A DNA stretch of 64,000 nt from Bacteroidales bacterium (GCA_023229505.1 JALNZD010000006.1:68251-132250), one strand, 5' to 3'; counted from the stretch's first letter, positions 36,083 to 45,282 are shown. A program made the numbers and translations. Notes: generated by a model not told the origin, from the letters alone.

Positions 36083-36959
36083 ACGACTGCTTAAAACATT
36101 GCTGAAATTTGCCGTCACGGCAGCAGCGCTGTATTTTGTCCTCAGGAAGATAAATGTTGCCGATATCCTGGAGCTTTACCGCCAGTCAAACCTCTTTTAT
36201 ATTCTCGCAGCCCTCGTCGCTTTTTCCTTTTCCAAGCTGGTTTCTGCCATCCGGCTGAATATGTTCTTTTCAGCTATCGGATTGAAGCTCGATGAAAAGA
36301 CAAATATCAGGCTTTACCTGCTGGGTATGTTTTACAATCTTTTCCTTCCCGGCGGGATCGGGGGCGACGGGTACAAGATCTACCTGCTCCAAAAAACTTA
36401 TCAGACCGGTACGAAAAAGATCTTCGGGGCCGTGCTGGCCGACAGGCTGTCCGGAATGGTTGCCCTGGTGGTCCTGGCATTGGCAGGAGTTTCATTTCTT
36501 GATACGGGTAGTAATTGGTCATTAGTTGTTGGTCATTGGTCTTGGGTTAATCTTGCTTTCCTGCTTCTCCCATTCGTATTTCTTGCTTATTATCTCTTCA
36601 TCAAATGGGTCTATCCATACTTTCTGAAAGTCAACCTTGTCACATATTTGTATGCCTTTGCGGTCCAGCTGCTGCAGGTGGCCTGTGCCTGGTTATTATT
36701 GCTTGCGCTGGGTGAAACGGAAAACCACCTGGCTTATATCGTCATATTCCTCGTTTCATCGGCTGTGGCAGTATTGCCCATATCCATCGGCGGGGTAGGC
36801 GTGCGGGAACTGACCTTTTTGTATGGCTCACAACTATTGAATGTCGATATAAATATTGCCGTGGGGATCAGCTTTCTGTTCTACCTGATCACAGCGTTAG
36901 TATCGCTTGGCGGGGTTTGGTTCGTTTTCCGACCTGTTAACTTGAAACTTGAAATTTGA
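36066..36959 (+). CDS. Lysylphosphatidylglycerol synthase/UPF0104-type flippase-like membrane protein
   Basis: 297 residues, GTG start inside the GT2 gene. About eight transmembrane segments; the signature NLFLPGGIGGDGYKIYLL and the later SIGGVGVRELTF mark the UPF0104/LPG-synthase transmembrane family. Members paired with a GT2 are often thought to flip polyprenyl-linked sugars. Residues about 150-161 (NWSLVVGHWSWV) come from a 7-bp word array, and the C-terminus (NLKLEI and stop) from another. Confidence 0.88.
   Translation: MGSKLKRLLKTLLKFAVTAAALYFVLRKINVADILELYRQSNLFYILAALVAFSFSKLVSAIRLNMFFSAIGLKLDEKTNIRLYLLGMFYNLFLPGGIGGDGYKIYLLQKTYQTGTKKIFGAVLADRLSGMVALVVLALAGVSFLDTGSNWSLVVGHWSWVNLAFLLLPFVFLAYYLFIKWVYPYFLKVNLVTYLYAFAVQLLQVACAWLLLLALGETENHLAYIVIFLVSSAVAVLPISIGGVGVRELTFLYGSQLLNVDINIAVGISFLFYLITALVSLGGVWFVFRPVNLKLEI
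36514..36548 (+). repeat. 7-bp word array inside the flippase-like gene
   Basis: ATTGGTC, ATTAGTT, GTTGGTC, ATTGGTC, TTGGGTT in succession, in frame with the coding sequence. The same word family (TTATTGG/TTAGTGG) occurs intergenically at 50350 and 56372. Confidence 0.7.
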
Positions 36960-36968
36960 AATTTGAAA
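36941..36968. repeat. 7-bp word array (CTTGAAA/TTTGAAA x4)
   Basis: Two CTTGAAA and two TTTGAAA units. The flippase stop codon lies inside it and it ends directly at the stop codon of the convergent GH27 gene (36969). Confidence 0.8.
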
Positions 36969-38924
36969 TTACTTCGATAATTTGACCAGCACCACCCCAT
37001 GATAAGGCACTTCCGCCGTATAAACACTGGCGAACTGCCCGACATCCTTCTGCCTCCACAGGTCCCTCACTTTGTATACCCCGTTGATGCCAAGATCCGA
37101 CCAGTTAACAGTGAGGGTCCTATTCGGTATCCCGCCTTCCCAGTTAAAAGCGTCGGCAGGAGAATCAAGGCCTGTAAAGAATAACCCGACAGCCACTGAG
37201 CTGTCAGCCAGCGGTTTCGCCCAAACCTCATATCCTTTATCTTGAAAGACCCGGATAGCTTGCCGCCCCAGTTCATCCTGGTTGATGGCAAGGACTTCAT
37301 CGTTGGTCAGGAGGCTGAGGGTGAAGTCATCAAGCCGGCTGAGGTCACAGCCGATCAGCAAGGGAGCTGAGAGCAGGCACCAGAGACTGATATGCGTATA
37401 TTGCTCATCCGGTGTCAGGCGGCTTGGATGCAAGTTTGGCCCCCATCCTACCTGGCCTACCACAAGCATGTCCGGGTCGTTCCAATGGCCAGGCCCTGCA
37501 TACGGTGAGCATTTATCCTGGTCAAAGCCGATGCCTGCCATGCTTTCCCAGGTATCTGTGATATCTCCGGTGGTGCGCCAGAGGTTGCCTCCGACCTGAC
37601 TTCCCCACTCCCAGACATTCCCCATTCCATACTGGCAAAGGCTGAAAATGATATCACGGTTTGCAGCGGCGAGAAAATCTTTCATCAGCAGATAAGGTTT
37701 TTGGAGTTCCTGCAGGCTGTCGTTGAGTGCAATCTTCCCATACGAGCACCAGTCATATTTTAAGTAGTCGATGCCCCAGGTGGCCCATGTTGCGGCATCC
37801 TGTTTTTCATGCTGATAGCTACCCAGGAAGCCTCCGCAGGTCAGAGGCCCCGGTGAAGAATAGATCCCCAGCCTTAATCCCTGGCTGTGAACATAATCTG
37901 CAAGCAAATTCATAGCCGGAAACTTTTCATTGGTAAGAATTTCCCCCTTTGCCGTTCTTTCCGGGGCTTCCCATCCGTCGTCGATATTGATGTAAGTCCA
38001 GCCATGATCGGCCAACCCCGAATTAATGAAAGCGTCAGCAGCAGCGCGCACTTTCTGGTCATCCACGCTCAGCCCCCAGCAATTCCAGCTATTCCAGCCC
38101 ATCGGAGGGGTCAGGGCAAGTCCCTGGCCGGCAATGATACGGAATTCTTTCCGGGCCTCTCCTATTTCATTCTTCACCAAAATATTGACCTTATATTCCC
38201 CGCTATCAGGCGTTATTCCCGTGATCAAACCAGTTTTTGTATCAAGCTGTAAAGCTGCAGGCAAACTATCGACAGAATAAACAACCGGTTTCCGGCCGGT
38301 AACCGGTATTTTATAGAGAAATGGCCGGCCTGGCGTAGCCCCAAATACAGAAGGCCCGTTAATCCGTAATTGTGCCGAAACCGGAGGGGTCAGGATATAA
38401 GGCTTCTGTACAGGCGGTTCCAAAGGAACAGGCGGTTCTTTCCGGTACTCAATAAAAGCCCCGAGCCAGTCGGAGTGGTCATAGTAGTTATAATCACCGC
38501 CGTCTGATACATATAGTGCTATTTTTTGGATCCTCTTAAGGCTGACATCAACCAGAAGGGCCGGATCGCCTTTTTTCATGATGCCGCTTCTCCATAATAC
38601 ACGCTGATCACCGAGGACAAAAAACTCTACCGAAGCTTTATCCCCGCTTTCATCATCGATGCCAACCAGGGCGTAAAATTTTACGCCCCTACCTTTTAAA
38701 TCGACCATCATTTTGCTGATGGCATGCGTACCGACACCATTTTCATAAACCTGGCCCGCCACGGTGAGCGCGTTACTGTCGACGCTCAGGTTGACCCGTG
38801 ATGTCCCCCAGCCCGCTTCCATTTTGGAAATATCCAATTCATGCAGCCAGATTTGCTTTGGTGGAATCAGTGTGCAGGAAGCTGCTACTATCGCCAGTGC
38901 AAGGATTGCAATATAGTGTTTCAT
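36969..38924 (-). CDS. GH27 alpha-galactosidase-like lipoprotein with NPCBM domain
   Basis: 651 residues. The signal peptide ends in a lipobox (AIVAASC, Cys17). Residues about 25-165 are an NPCBM carbohydrate-binding domain (GVGTHAISKMMVDLKG, ALYVSDGGDYNYYDHSDW). About 195-270 is a putative Ig domain, then the GH27 catalytic domain (TPPMGWNSWNCWG, NIDDGWE, YLKYDWCSYG with the nucleophile Asp, WRTTGDITDTW with the likely acid/base Asp). It would release terminal alpha-galactose or a related sugar outside the inner membrane. A C-terminal beta domain is present. It is not part of a visible polysaccharide utilisation locus: no SusC/D pair is seen. Confidence 0.93.
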   Translation of the reverse strand: MKHYIAILALAIVAASCTLIPPKQIWLHELDISKMEAGWGTSRVNLSVDSNALTVAGQVYENGVGTHAISKMMVDLKGRGVKFYALVGIDDESGDKASVEFFVLGDQRVLWRSGIMKKGDPALLVDVSLKRIQKIALYVSDGGDYNYYDHSDWLGAFIEYRKEPPVPLEPPVQKPYILTPPVSAQLRINGPSVFGATPGRPFLYKIPVTGRKPVVYSVDSLPAALQLDTKTGLITGITPDSGEYKVNILVKNEIGEARKEFRIIAGQGLALTPPMGWNSWNCWGLSVDDQKVRAAADAFINSGLADHGWTYINIDDGWEAPERTAKGEILTNEKFPAMNLLADYVHSQGLRLGIYSSPGPLTCGGFLGSYQHEKQDAATWATWGIDYLKYDWCSYGKIALNDSLQELQKPYLLMKDFLAAANRDIIFSLCQYGMGNVWEWGSQVGGNLWRTTGDITDTWESMAGIGFDQDKCSPYAGPGHWNDPDMLVVGQVGWGPNLHPSRLTPDEQYTHISLWCLLSAPLLIGCDLSRLDDFTLSLLTNDEVLAINQDELGRQAIRVFQDKGYEVWAKPLADSSVAVGLFFTGLDSPADAFNWEGGIPNRTLTVNWSDLGINGVYKVRDLWRQKDVGQFASVYTAEVPYHGVVLVKLSK

Positions 38925-39003
38925 AGGTTTGGAAATTATTTTTCAAGGTAAAGTTAAGAAAATAATATCAGGGTTTCCAACCCCTTAATTTATATAGCAA
39001 ATC

Positions 39004-39031
39004 GTCCATCGTCCATGTTCAATCGTCCATG
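39004..39031. repeat. 7-bp word array (CGTCCAT)
   Basis: CGTCCAT, CGTCCAT, GTTCAAT, CGTCCAT, then the related GCTTCCAT. It lies between the divergent GH27 and PPK2 genes, just upstream of the PPK2 promoter element. A partial CAGGGTTTCCAACCCC word (38969-38984) precedes it. Confidence 0.7.
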
Positions 39032-39052
39032 CTTCCATGCCGCTTTTTATTT

Positions 39053-39060
39053 ATCTTTGG
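39053..39060 (+). promoter_or_regulatory. Bacteroidota -7 promoter element (TATCTTTG)
   Basis: Exact TAnnTTTG match, 24 bp upstream of the PPK2 ATG. Confidence 0.6.
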
Positions 39061-39084
39061 CATTAATATTAACCCCATTCAGCC

Positions 39085-39981
39085 ATGATTACCAGCAAAC
39101 AGACCGAAAAGATCCAAAAGTTCATCAAGCCTTATCGCATTACCGATGGCAAAAACTTTAAGTTAAAGGCTATCGACCCGGATGATATGGGTGAATTTGG
39201 TAAAAATGATAAAGACCGGCTGAAAGAAGCGCTGGAGGAGGGCATTGCCCAGATGAGGGAGCTCCAGGAAAAGCTTTACGCGGATAACAAATGGGGTGTG
39301 TTACTGATCTTCCAGGCCATGGATGCGGCGGGTAAAGACGGCGCCATAAAACACGTCTTCTCCGGTGTAAATCCCCAGGGATGCCAGGTCATGTCATTCA
39401 AATCACCTTCAAGTGAAGAGCTGGACCACGATTTCCTTTGGCGCTGTGTGAAAAACCTGCCGGAACGTGGCCGTATCGGGGTCTTCAACCGGTCATACTA
39501 TGAAGAGGTGCTGGTGGTAAGGGTGCACCCCGAATATCTCGGCTCCCAGCGTCTGCCCATGACAGAAAATAACATCTGGAAAAAACGTTTCCAGGATATC
39601 ACCCAGTTTGAAAAATATCTTCATCATAATGGCATCCTGGTAAGAAAGTTCTTCCTCCATGTTTCGAAAAAAGAACAGAAAAAGCGTTTCCTCGAAAGAC
39701 TTGATAACCCCGACAAGAACTGGAAATTTTCCCAGGCTGATGTAAAAGAGCGGCAGCACTGGGATGAATACATGGATGCGTATGAAGATATGATCAGGAA
39801 TACAGCTTCGGAAATTGCACCCTGGTATATCGTCCCGGCAGATAACAAATGGTATACCCGTACAATTGTTGGGGCCGCCGTGATTGATGCCCTCCTTTCA
39901 CTCAACCTGGAGTTTCCCAAAGTTGACGCCAGCCACTTTATTGACCTGAAAATCGCCCGTGAAGCATTGATGAACGAATGA
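39085..39981 (+). CDS. ppk2: Polyphosphate kinase 2 family protein (polyP:nucleotide phosphotransferase)
   Basis: 298 residues, the usual length for the polyphosphate:nucleotide phosphotransferase branch. The Walker A motif is FQAMDAAGKDGAIKH (near 74-88), Walker B and lid motifs are GRIGVFNRSYYEEVLVVRVHPE and KFFLHVSKKEQKKRFLERL. It uses polyphosphate to phosphorylate AMP or ADP in the cytoplasm. It overlaps the L,D-transpeptidase gene by 4 bp (ATGA), so the pair is co-translated. A TATCTTTG element lies 24 bp upstream. Confidence 0.95.
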   Translation: MITSKQTEKIQKFIKPYRITDGKNFKLKAIDPDDMGEFGKNDKDRLKEALEEGIAQMRELQEKLYADNKWGVLLIFQAMDAAGKDGAIKHVFSGVNPQGCQVMSFKSPSSEELDHDFLWRCVKNLPERGRIGVFNRSYYEEVLVVRVHPEYLGSQRLPMTENNIWKKRFQDITQFEKYLHHNGILVRKFFLHVSKKEQKKRFLERLDNPDKNWKFSQADVKERQHWDEYMDAYEDMIRNTASEIAPWYIVPADNKWYTRTIVGAAVIDALLSLNLEFPKVDASHFIDLKIAREALMNE

Positions 39982-41645
39982 GCAGGGTCGTCATTTTCAT
40001 CCTCATCATCATTATTATACCTGGATTGATTTATGGTGAACCGCCTTCAAAGAATTACCATCAACCATCTTCACAATCATCCGGAATCCAGGAAATTATC
40101 CGGTCGAAGCTGGAACAGCTCTCCCTCAATCCAGATACCATCACTATCGGCGGGGAAAAATTCCACAGTATTGAATATGTATCAAACCTATACGAGAAAA
40201 ATGACTTCCAGCCATTCTGGACAAAACCGGAATATGTGGAAGATGCCATCAAGGGTATAAGCAGTTCTTATGAAGATGGGCTCCTGCCGCTGGATTACCA
40301 CCTGGAGGCTATCCTGGTCCTGAAGCACCAGTTGGCCCTTGATTCCGGAAGCCAAGAGGAAAAGGCAGTAAAATTGGCTGAACTGGATTTATTGCTGACC
40401 GATGGCGTGATTTTTTACGCTGACCATCTGGTTTACGGTAAAATAGACCCGGTGGCACTCATTCCGACCTGGAACTTTGAATTTGCCCCGATTCCTGATC
40501 TGAATCCTGCAACTTTTACGCAATATATCACCAACCGTGAGATTCCCTACCGTCTTAATGACCTTAGGCCAAGCCTCTTTCAGTATGACACCCTGCTGTC
40601 GATCCTGGCCCAATACCGCGACATTGCCGGAAATGGAGGCTGGCAGCCTATCCCGGGCGGAGGCAAGATCGAACCAGGTAAGAAGAATTCCCGGATTCCT
40701 GCTATCCGTCAGCGATTGCTCATGACCGGGGAACTCAGTGCACCTGACTCGGTCGGATCTGATATTTATGATAAAATGCTTGAAATAGACATAAAGGCTT
40801 TCCAGGATGCCCATGCGCTGGATACCGACGGCATCATCGGGGTCGGGACATTCCGCGAACTGAATGTACCCGTTGAGGAAAGGATAGCGGCGCTGAGGAT
40901 AAATCTCGAAAGGGTCCGGTGGGTGGCCCGGGACTTGCCCGAAACCTATATCATCGTGAATATTGCCGCTTTCTGGCTGTTGATGGTCAAAGACAACCAA
41001 GTCGTCCATAACACCACCGTGGTGGTGGGCAAACCACTTAATAAAACCCCCGTATTCAGGGACAAGATGAGGTATATCGAGTTTAACCCAACGTGGACGC
41101 TGCCGACCTCCATCATCAAGAATGAAATTATCCCGAAACTTAAAAAAGACTCAATATACCTCGAAAAGAACCATATGGTGCTATTGGACACCAAAGGGAA
41201 CCTGATCCCTACCTCCATCCTTGATATGAAAAATCTTTCTGCTTCACATTTTCCTTACCTGGTCCGGCAGGAGCCGGGCCCATGGAATGTGCTTGGGGAA
41301 ATGAAGTTCATGTTCCCCAATAAATATGACATTTACCTGCACGATACCCCTTCGAAAATTCTTTTCAACAGATCGAGCAGGGCATTCAGCCATGGATGTA
41401 TCAGGGTGAACAGACCGATGAATCTTGCTGAAAAACTTTTAACAGGAACGAAATATGACCGGAAAAAAATCAACGAGATCATTTCCACTCATATCACAAC
41501 CAGGGTAAATCTCCCGCAGCCGTTGGATATACTTCTGTTATACTGGACCTGTGGGATTAATAAAAATGGGGAGTTGTTTTTTGTCCCTGACATCTATGAT
41601 CGTGATCAGGATGTACTCAGGGCCCTGGATAAGTTTATGCACTGA
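39978..41645 (+). CDS. L,D-transpeptidase (YcbB/LdtD-like)
   Basis: 555 residues. The N-terminal signal or anchor is hydrophobic (VVIFILIIIIIPGLIYG). Residues about 60-190 resemble the scaffold domain (NDFQPFWTKPEY), about 255-295 a peptidoglycan-binding domain (AFQDAHALDTDGIIG), and the YkuD catalytic domain follows with SHGCIRVNRP (catalytic Cys). It makes 3-3 cross-links in peptidoglycan or attaches proteins to it. It ends at 41645 and abuts the convergent YkuD-type gene with no gap. Confidence 0.92.
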   Translation: MSRVVIFILIIIIIPGLIYGEPPSKNYHQPSSQSSGIQEIIRSKLEQLSLNPDTITIGGEKFHSIEYVSNLYEKNDFQPFWTKPEYVEDAIKGISSSYEDGLLPLDYHLEAILVLKHQLALDSGSQEEKAVKLAELDLLLTDGVIFYADHLVYGKIDPVALIPTWNFEFAPIPDLNPATFTQYITNREIPYRLNDLRPSLFQYDTLLSILAQYRDIAGNGGWQPIPGGGKIEPGKKNSRIPAIRQRLLMTGELSAPDSVGSDIYDKMLEIDIKAFQDAHALDTDGIIGVGTFRELNVPVEERIAALRINLERVRWVARDLPETYIIVNIAAFWLLMVKDNQVVHNTTVVVGKPLNKTPVFRDKMRYIEFNPTWTLPTSIIKNEIIPKLKKDSIYLEKNHMVLLDTKGNLIPTSILDMKNLSASHFPYLVRQEPGPWNVLGEMKFMFPNKYDIYLHDTPSKILFNRSSRAFSHGCIRVNRPMNLAEKLLTGTKYDRKKINEIISTHITTRVNLPQPLDILLLYWTCGINKNGELFFVPDIYDRDQDVLRALDKFMH

Positions 41646-42338
41646 TCAGCGGATTACCGTCCGGCTGGCATAGTTTTTATCGTTGGTATGGATATACAGG
41701 CAACTGCCGCCTTTGATAAGGTCGATGATCTTGCGGTTCACATTCAGGGGAAGGGCAGGACAACCAAAACTATGGCCGATATATCCGAAATCGTCCACAT
41801 AATGCTGAGCGACATATTCTGCTCCGTGGATGACGATTGCGCGAGCTCTGGCCATGTCGTTGATCCCCGGTTCCTCACCGTCAAGCCGCAAAGAATAACC
41901 TTGCCGGCCCGAATAAGCTTCCGCGGTGAGGTAAAACCCGGGACTGCTCTGGAGTGACTGCGGGCGGTTGGAAAAACGGGTGCAACTCAATTCGCCAGAA
42001 TTTTTGCCATGTGCTACCAGGGTACTGTAAAGCAGTTTCCGGTTGACGAGGTCGATCACGTAAAAACGTTGGTCACAGGCTGGTTTGGAATAATCGATAA
42101 TGGTCAGGATGTCCTTTCTCGGGGCAGAAATTTCGGTGATTCCCTTAAAAGCACGGCGAAAGATCGTGTAATCCAGCTTTCCTTCCAGCCCGGCATCACA
42201 ATAAATGCTCTTGCAGTATTCCTCCGCAAAGACATGAATATCTTCTGCAAAATTACCGGTAATCTTAGGCGCAGGAAGTTCTCCCGGATTGCTGAAAGCC
42301 AGGAGGAATACAAGGCTGATGGTTGCAAGGTTGAACAT
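41646..42338 (-). CDS. Small murein L,D-transpeptidase catalytic-domain protein
   Basis: 230 residues with an N-terminal signal (MFNLATISLVFLLAFS). The YkuD_2-type domain has the conserved VIHGAEYV and GHSFGCPAL (catalytic Cys). The stop codons of this and the convergent LdtD-like gene lie side by side in TGATCA. Two L,D-transpeptidases facing each other may be functionally linked, but no shared regulation is visible. CAAAAGTA at 42367-42374 is a minus-strand -7 element. Confidence 0.88.
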   Translation of the reverse strand: MFNLATISLVFLLAFSNPGELPAPKITGNFAEDIHVFAEEYCKSIYCDAGLEGKLDYTIFRRAFKGITEISAPRKDILTIIDYSKPACDQRFYVIDLVNRKLLYSTLVAHGKNSGELSCTRFSNRPQSLQSSPGFYLTAEAYSGRQGYSLRLDGEEPGINDMARARAIVIHGAEYVAQHYVDDFGYIGHSFGCPALPLNVNRKIIDLIKGGSCLYIHTNDKNYASRTVIR

Positions 42339-42366
42339 AAGTGTTTCGAAAAAGATTTTTATAAGC

Positions 42367-42374
42367 CAAAAGTA
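42367..42374 (-). promoter_or_regulatory. Bacteroidota -7 promoter element (TACTTTTG on minus)
   Basis: Matches TAnnTTTG read on the minus strand, 28 bp before the start of the 41646-42338 gene. Confidence 0.5.
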
Positions 42375-42425
42375 ATTTATTTCTCACAGAGATCACCATG
42401 GAATTCACAAAGAGCATAAAGTAAA

Positions 42426-42533
42426 TCTGCGATCATCTGCATCTTGATCCGCGTAAATCAGCGAGAACCATTTAAAAAGTTTCTTGTAGATAAGCGCAGA
42501 TTTGAGGCGCAGATTTACGCGGATTATTTATTA
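42426..42533 (+). repeat. 108-bp intergenic repeat, copy 1
   Basis: A near match, in the same orientation, to 44219-44326. Inside is a perfect 13-bp inverted repeat, ATCCGCGTAAATC with GATTTACGCGGAT. It occupies much of the 304-bp gap (42339-42642), which otherwise shows one -7 element at 42367 and AT-rich sequence. Confidence 0.88.
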
Positions 42534-42642
42534 TCAATTTATCACAAAACACTTTGATTTTCATTATATTTATGCGTTCAAAAGAATGATGGCGCCGAAC
42601 CACCCATCCGGGAATGATTAATTCTTTTAATGAATTGGAAAT

Positions 42643-44172
42643 ATGAAAAAACTTTACATATTATTGATCGGATTGTTCCTGTCGATCACAGGTTCATCCC
42701 AGTCCTGCCTGCCTGACTATATTTGGTTTACCATGCAAACCCAAATCGACAGTTTCCAGGTGAATTATCCAGGGTGTAATGAAATAGAGGGAGATGTTTT
42801 AATCCATGGAAGTGGCATCACCAATTTAAATGGGTTGCATGTATTGACTTCTATCGGGGGAGACCTTGAAATTCAAACTGTTATCCATCTGACCAGCTTG
42901 ACGGGATTGAACCAGGTGACTTTTATAGGAGGAAACCTTGATATTGAAGACAATGACGTCCTGACAAGCCTGACAGGATTAGAGGGATTGAATTCAATTG
43001 GCGAAGATCTGATTATTACATACAACAATGTCCTGACAAGCCTGACAGGATTGGACAACATAGAGGCCGGGTCTATCGAAAATTTATATATTCATAACAA
43101 TTTTTCTTTAACAAATTGTGAGGCACAAAACATCTGTGATTACTTATCCAATCCATACGGGATAGTTAGTATCTATAACAATGCAGAAGGTTGCAATAAT
43201 CCTCCTGAAGTGGCTGAGCTCTGCGGAATTTCTCTACCATGCCTGCCTTACGGTAATTATTACTTTTTTACTCAAACTGAAATTGATAACTTTCAGACAA
43301 ATTTTCCCGGCTGTTCACAAATAGAAGGGAATGTCACTATTATTGGGGACGGCATAACAAATTTAAACGGATTAAGTGATGTGACTAATATAGAGGGCGA
43401 CCTCTATATTGCAGGAAACCCTGGACTTACCAGCCTTTTGGGATTGGAAAATTTAGTATCAATCGGGGGATACCTTGATATTGAAGAAAACACTGCCTTG
43501 ACTAGTTTATCAGGGTTGGAAATGTTGACTTCGATCGGGCTTTCCCTTATGATCTACAATAACAACAACCTGATTAGTTTATCGGGACTAGAGAGTTTGA
43601 CTTTTATTTGGGGAGGTCTATCTATTTTTAGTAACAACGCTCTGACCAGTATAGCGGGGCTTGAAAGTTTGACTTCGCTAAAAGGAAACCTTTTTGTTTG
43701 TCAAAATCCTGCTTTGACCAGTCTGACAGGATTGGACAATATTGATGCTGATTCAATCTCTACATTAACCATCGTCGGTAATTATTCATTATCAATTTGT
43801 GAAGTACAAAGTGTCTGTGATTTTTTATCTATTCCCATTGGTTATTACAACATTCACGACAATGCCATTGGTTGTAATGACTCGACTGAAGTAAAAGCCG
43901 CCTGCGGGGTTGGCTTGAATGAGAAGAATTCATCCCAAAATCAATTTACTATCTCCCCCAACCCCTCCTCCACCCGAATAACCATCGAAACATCAGCATC
44001 ACCAACCAAATTTCAAATTTCCATTTTCAACCTGAACGGCCAGGAACTCATCCATCGCCAGATAACGGAATCCACGACGGTGATTGATATAAGTAATCTG
44101 CCAGGCGGGGTTTATTTTGTGAGAATGACGGGGGAAAGGACGGTGGAAGTGGGGAAGGTTGTTAAGCAGTGA
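42643..44172 (+). CDS. Leucine-rich-like repeat protein with T9SS type A sorting domain
   Basis: 509 residues. The signal peptide is MKKLYILLIGLFLSITGSSQ. Two homologous halves each contain an NFPGC/IEGNV start, several units of LTSLTGLExLxSIGGxLxI of about 23 residues, and an end with two Cys (NICDYLSNP; VCDFLSIP), so an internal duplication made the gene. Residues about 430-509 (FTISPNPSSTRITIET, GVYFVRM) are a type A sorting domain. It is probably a surface binding protein; ligand unknown. A 108-bp repeat lies on each side. Confidence 0.9.
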   Translation: MKKLYILLIGLFLSITGSSQSCLPDYIWFTMQTQIDSFQVNYPGCNEIEGDVLIHGSGITNLNGLHVLTSIGGDLEIQTVIHLTSLTGLNQVTFIGGNLDIEDNDVLTSLTGLEGLNSIGEDLIITYNNVLTSLTGLDNIEAGSIENLYIHNNFSLTNCEAQNICDYLSNPYGIVSIYNNAEGCNNPPEVAELCGISLPCLPYGNYYFFTQTEIDNFQTNFPGCSQIEGNVTIIGDGITNLNGLSDVTNIEGDLYIAGNPGLTSLLGLENLVSIGGYLDIEENTALTSLSGLEMLTSIGLSLMIYNNNNLISLSGLESLTFIWGGLSIFSNNALTSIAGLESLTSLKGNLFVCQNPALTSLTGLDNIDADSISTLTIVGNYSLSICEVQSVCDFLSIPIGYYNIHDNAIGCNDSTEVKAACGVGLNEKNSSQNQFTISPNPSSTRITIETSASPTKFQISIFNLNGQELIHRQITESTTVIDISNLPGGVYFVRMTGERTVEVGKVVKQ

Positions 44173-44218
44173 AATTCAGGGATTAATCGGGAAATCTTTA
44201 TTTTTTAACCGCAAAGTT

Positions 44219-44326
44219 TCTGCGATCATCTGCATCTTGATCCGCGTAAATCAGCGAGAACCATTTAAAAAGTTTCTCGCAGATGAACGCAGATTAGTAA
44301 CGCAGATTTACACGGATTATTTATTA
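44219..44326 (+). repeat. 108-bp intergenic repeat, copy 2
   Basis: Direct repeat of 42426-42533 with the same length. The inner inverted repeat has one mismatch (GATTTACACGGAT). Its end supplies the last codon region and stop of the convergent aminotransferase gene. Confidence 0.88.
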
Positions 44327-45138
44327 AAAAATCTTTCATAAGCCTCCGAAATCACCTTCGTCATCTTACCTGGCTTACCGTTCCCAATTATCCGCCCCTC
44401 AACCTCCATCACCGGCGCTACATGCTTAGAAGTCCCGGTTATAAATACTTCCTCGCTTTCCCATAATTCCTCAAGCTTCACTTCCCGTTCTTCAACAGAC
44501 ATCAGCTCCCGGGCAACCTGGAGGACGTACTTCCGGGTGATTCCCTGCAAAACTCCGGGAGTAGGTGTAATAAGCTTACCGTTTTTGATCAGGAAGATGT
44601 TGGCCCGGGTGGTTTCGGAAATCAGTCCGTTATGATGGTAAAGCACCTCAACGGCCCCTTTTTCCTTCAGCTTTGGAAAGAGGGCGATGGAAGGAAGATA
44701 GAATGTAGTTTTAACTTCGGGAATATGACGCTGGTAATCGAGAAGGATCAGCTTTACTCCTTCCCCGAAATCCCCCGGCTGATGAGTTACCGGCAGGTTC
44801 AGGATCATGAAATTGGGCGTCGAAGGAGAATAAAGATCTTCTGAATAACCTCCTGTAAGCAGTAATTTAATGCCCGACGTACCGAATTTGTTCTGCTGAA
44901 GCAAATACCGGATCTTCTCCTTCATTATTTTCCTTTCCAGCGGAACTTCCATATTCAGCCGCTCTGCCGATGTATAAAACCGGTCGAGGTAATCCTCCAG
45001 GAACGGTATCCTGCCGTCCATATCAACAAAATAATCAAAAATCCCGTAACCGCGCTGGATCGACAGGTCTGAAATGTGGAAGCGAGCCTCAGCGTACGGA
45101 AGAAAACGGTTGTTTATGAAGCATAGAGCAGAGGGCAT
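44317..45138 (-). CDS. Class IV aminotransferase (BCAT/D-amino-acid transaminase-like)
   Basis: 273 residues. The fold-type IV PLP features are RGYGIFDYF at the N-terminus, EVKTTFYLP carrying the likely Schiff-base Lys, ETTRANIFLIKNG and GITRKYVLQ near the PLP-phosphate site. Members include branched-chain and D-amino-acid aminotransferases and aminodeoxychorismate lyase; these cannot be told apart by eye. The stop codon is within the 108-bp repeat copy 2. Confidence 0.9.
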   Translation of the reverse strand: MPSALCFINNRFLPYAEARFHISDLSIQRGYGIFDYFVDMDGRIPFLEDYLDRFYTSAERLNMEVPLERKIMKEKIRYLLQQNKFGTSGIKLLLTGGYSEDLYSPSTPNFMILNLPVTHQPGDFGEGVKLILLDYQRHIPEVKTTFYLPSIALFPKLKEKGAVEVLYHHNGLISETTRANIFLIKNGKLITPTPGVLQGITRKYVLQVARELMSVEEREVKLEELWESEEVFITGTSKHVAPVMEVEGRIIGNGKPGKMTKVISEAYERFFNK

Positions 45139-45152
45139 AGGGCAGTTTATAG

Positions 45153-45180
45153 TTCAAAATTCAAAGGGCAAAGTTCAAAG
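45153..45180. repeat. 7-bp word array (TTCAAAG)
   Basis: TTCAAAA, TTCAAAG, GGCAAAG, TTCAAAG, 14 bp upstream of the aminotransferase start. Confidence 0.65.
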
Positions 45181-45210
45181 TTGAATTATTAAGTTCAAAA
45201 ATATTCACAC

Positions 45211-45282
45211 CGTTTCACCATATCACCATATCACCATATCACCGTATCACCGTTTCACTGTTTCACTGTTTCACTGTTTCAC
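45211..45282. repeat. 8-bp word array, nine units
   Basis: CGTTTCAC, three CATATCAC, CGTATCAC, CGTTTCAC and three TGTTTCAC, nine octamers without a gap. The end overlaps the last codons and stop of the MFS gene (45271). Confidence 0.85.

Noticed and set aside
40389..41009. 206-codon minus-strand ORF
   Set aside because: Antisense shadow within the L,D-transpeptidase gene; no signal or domain seen.
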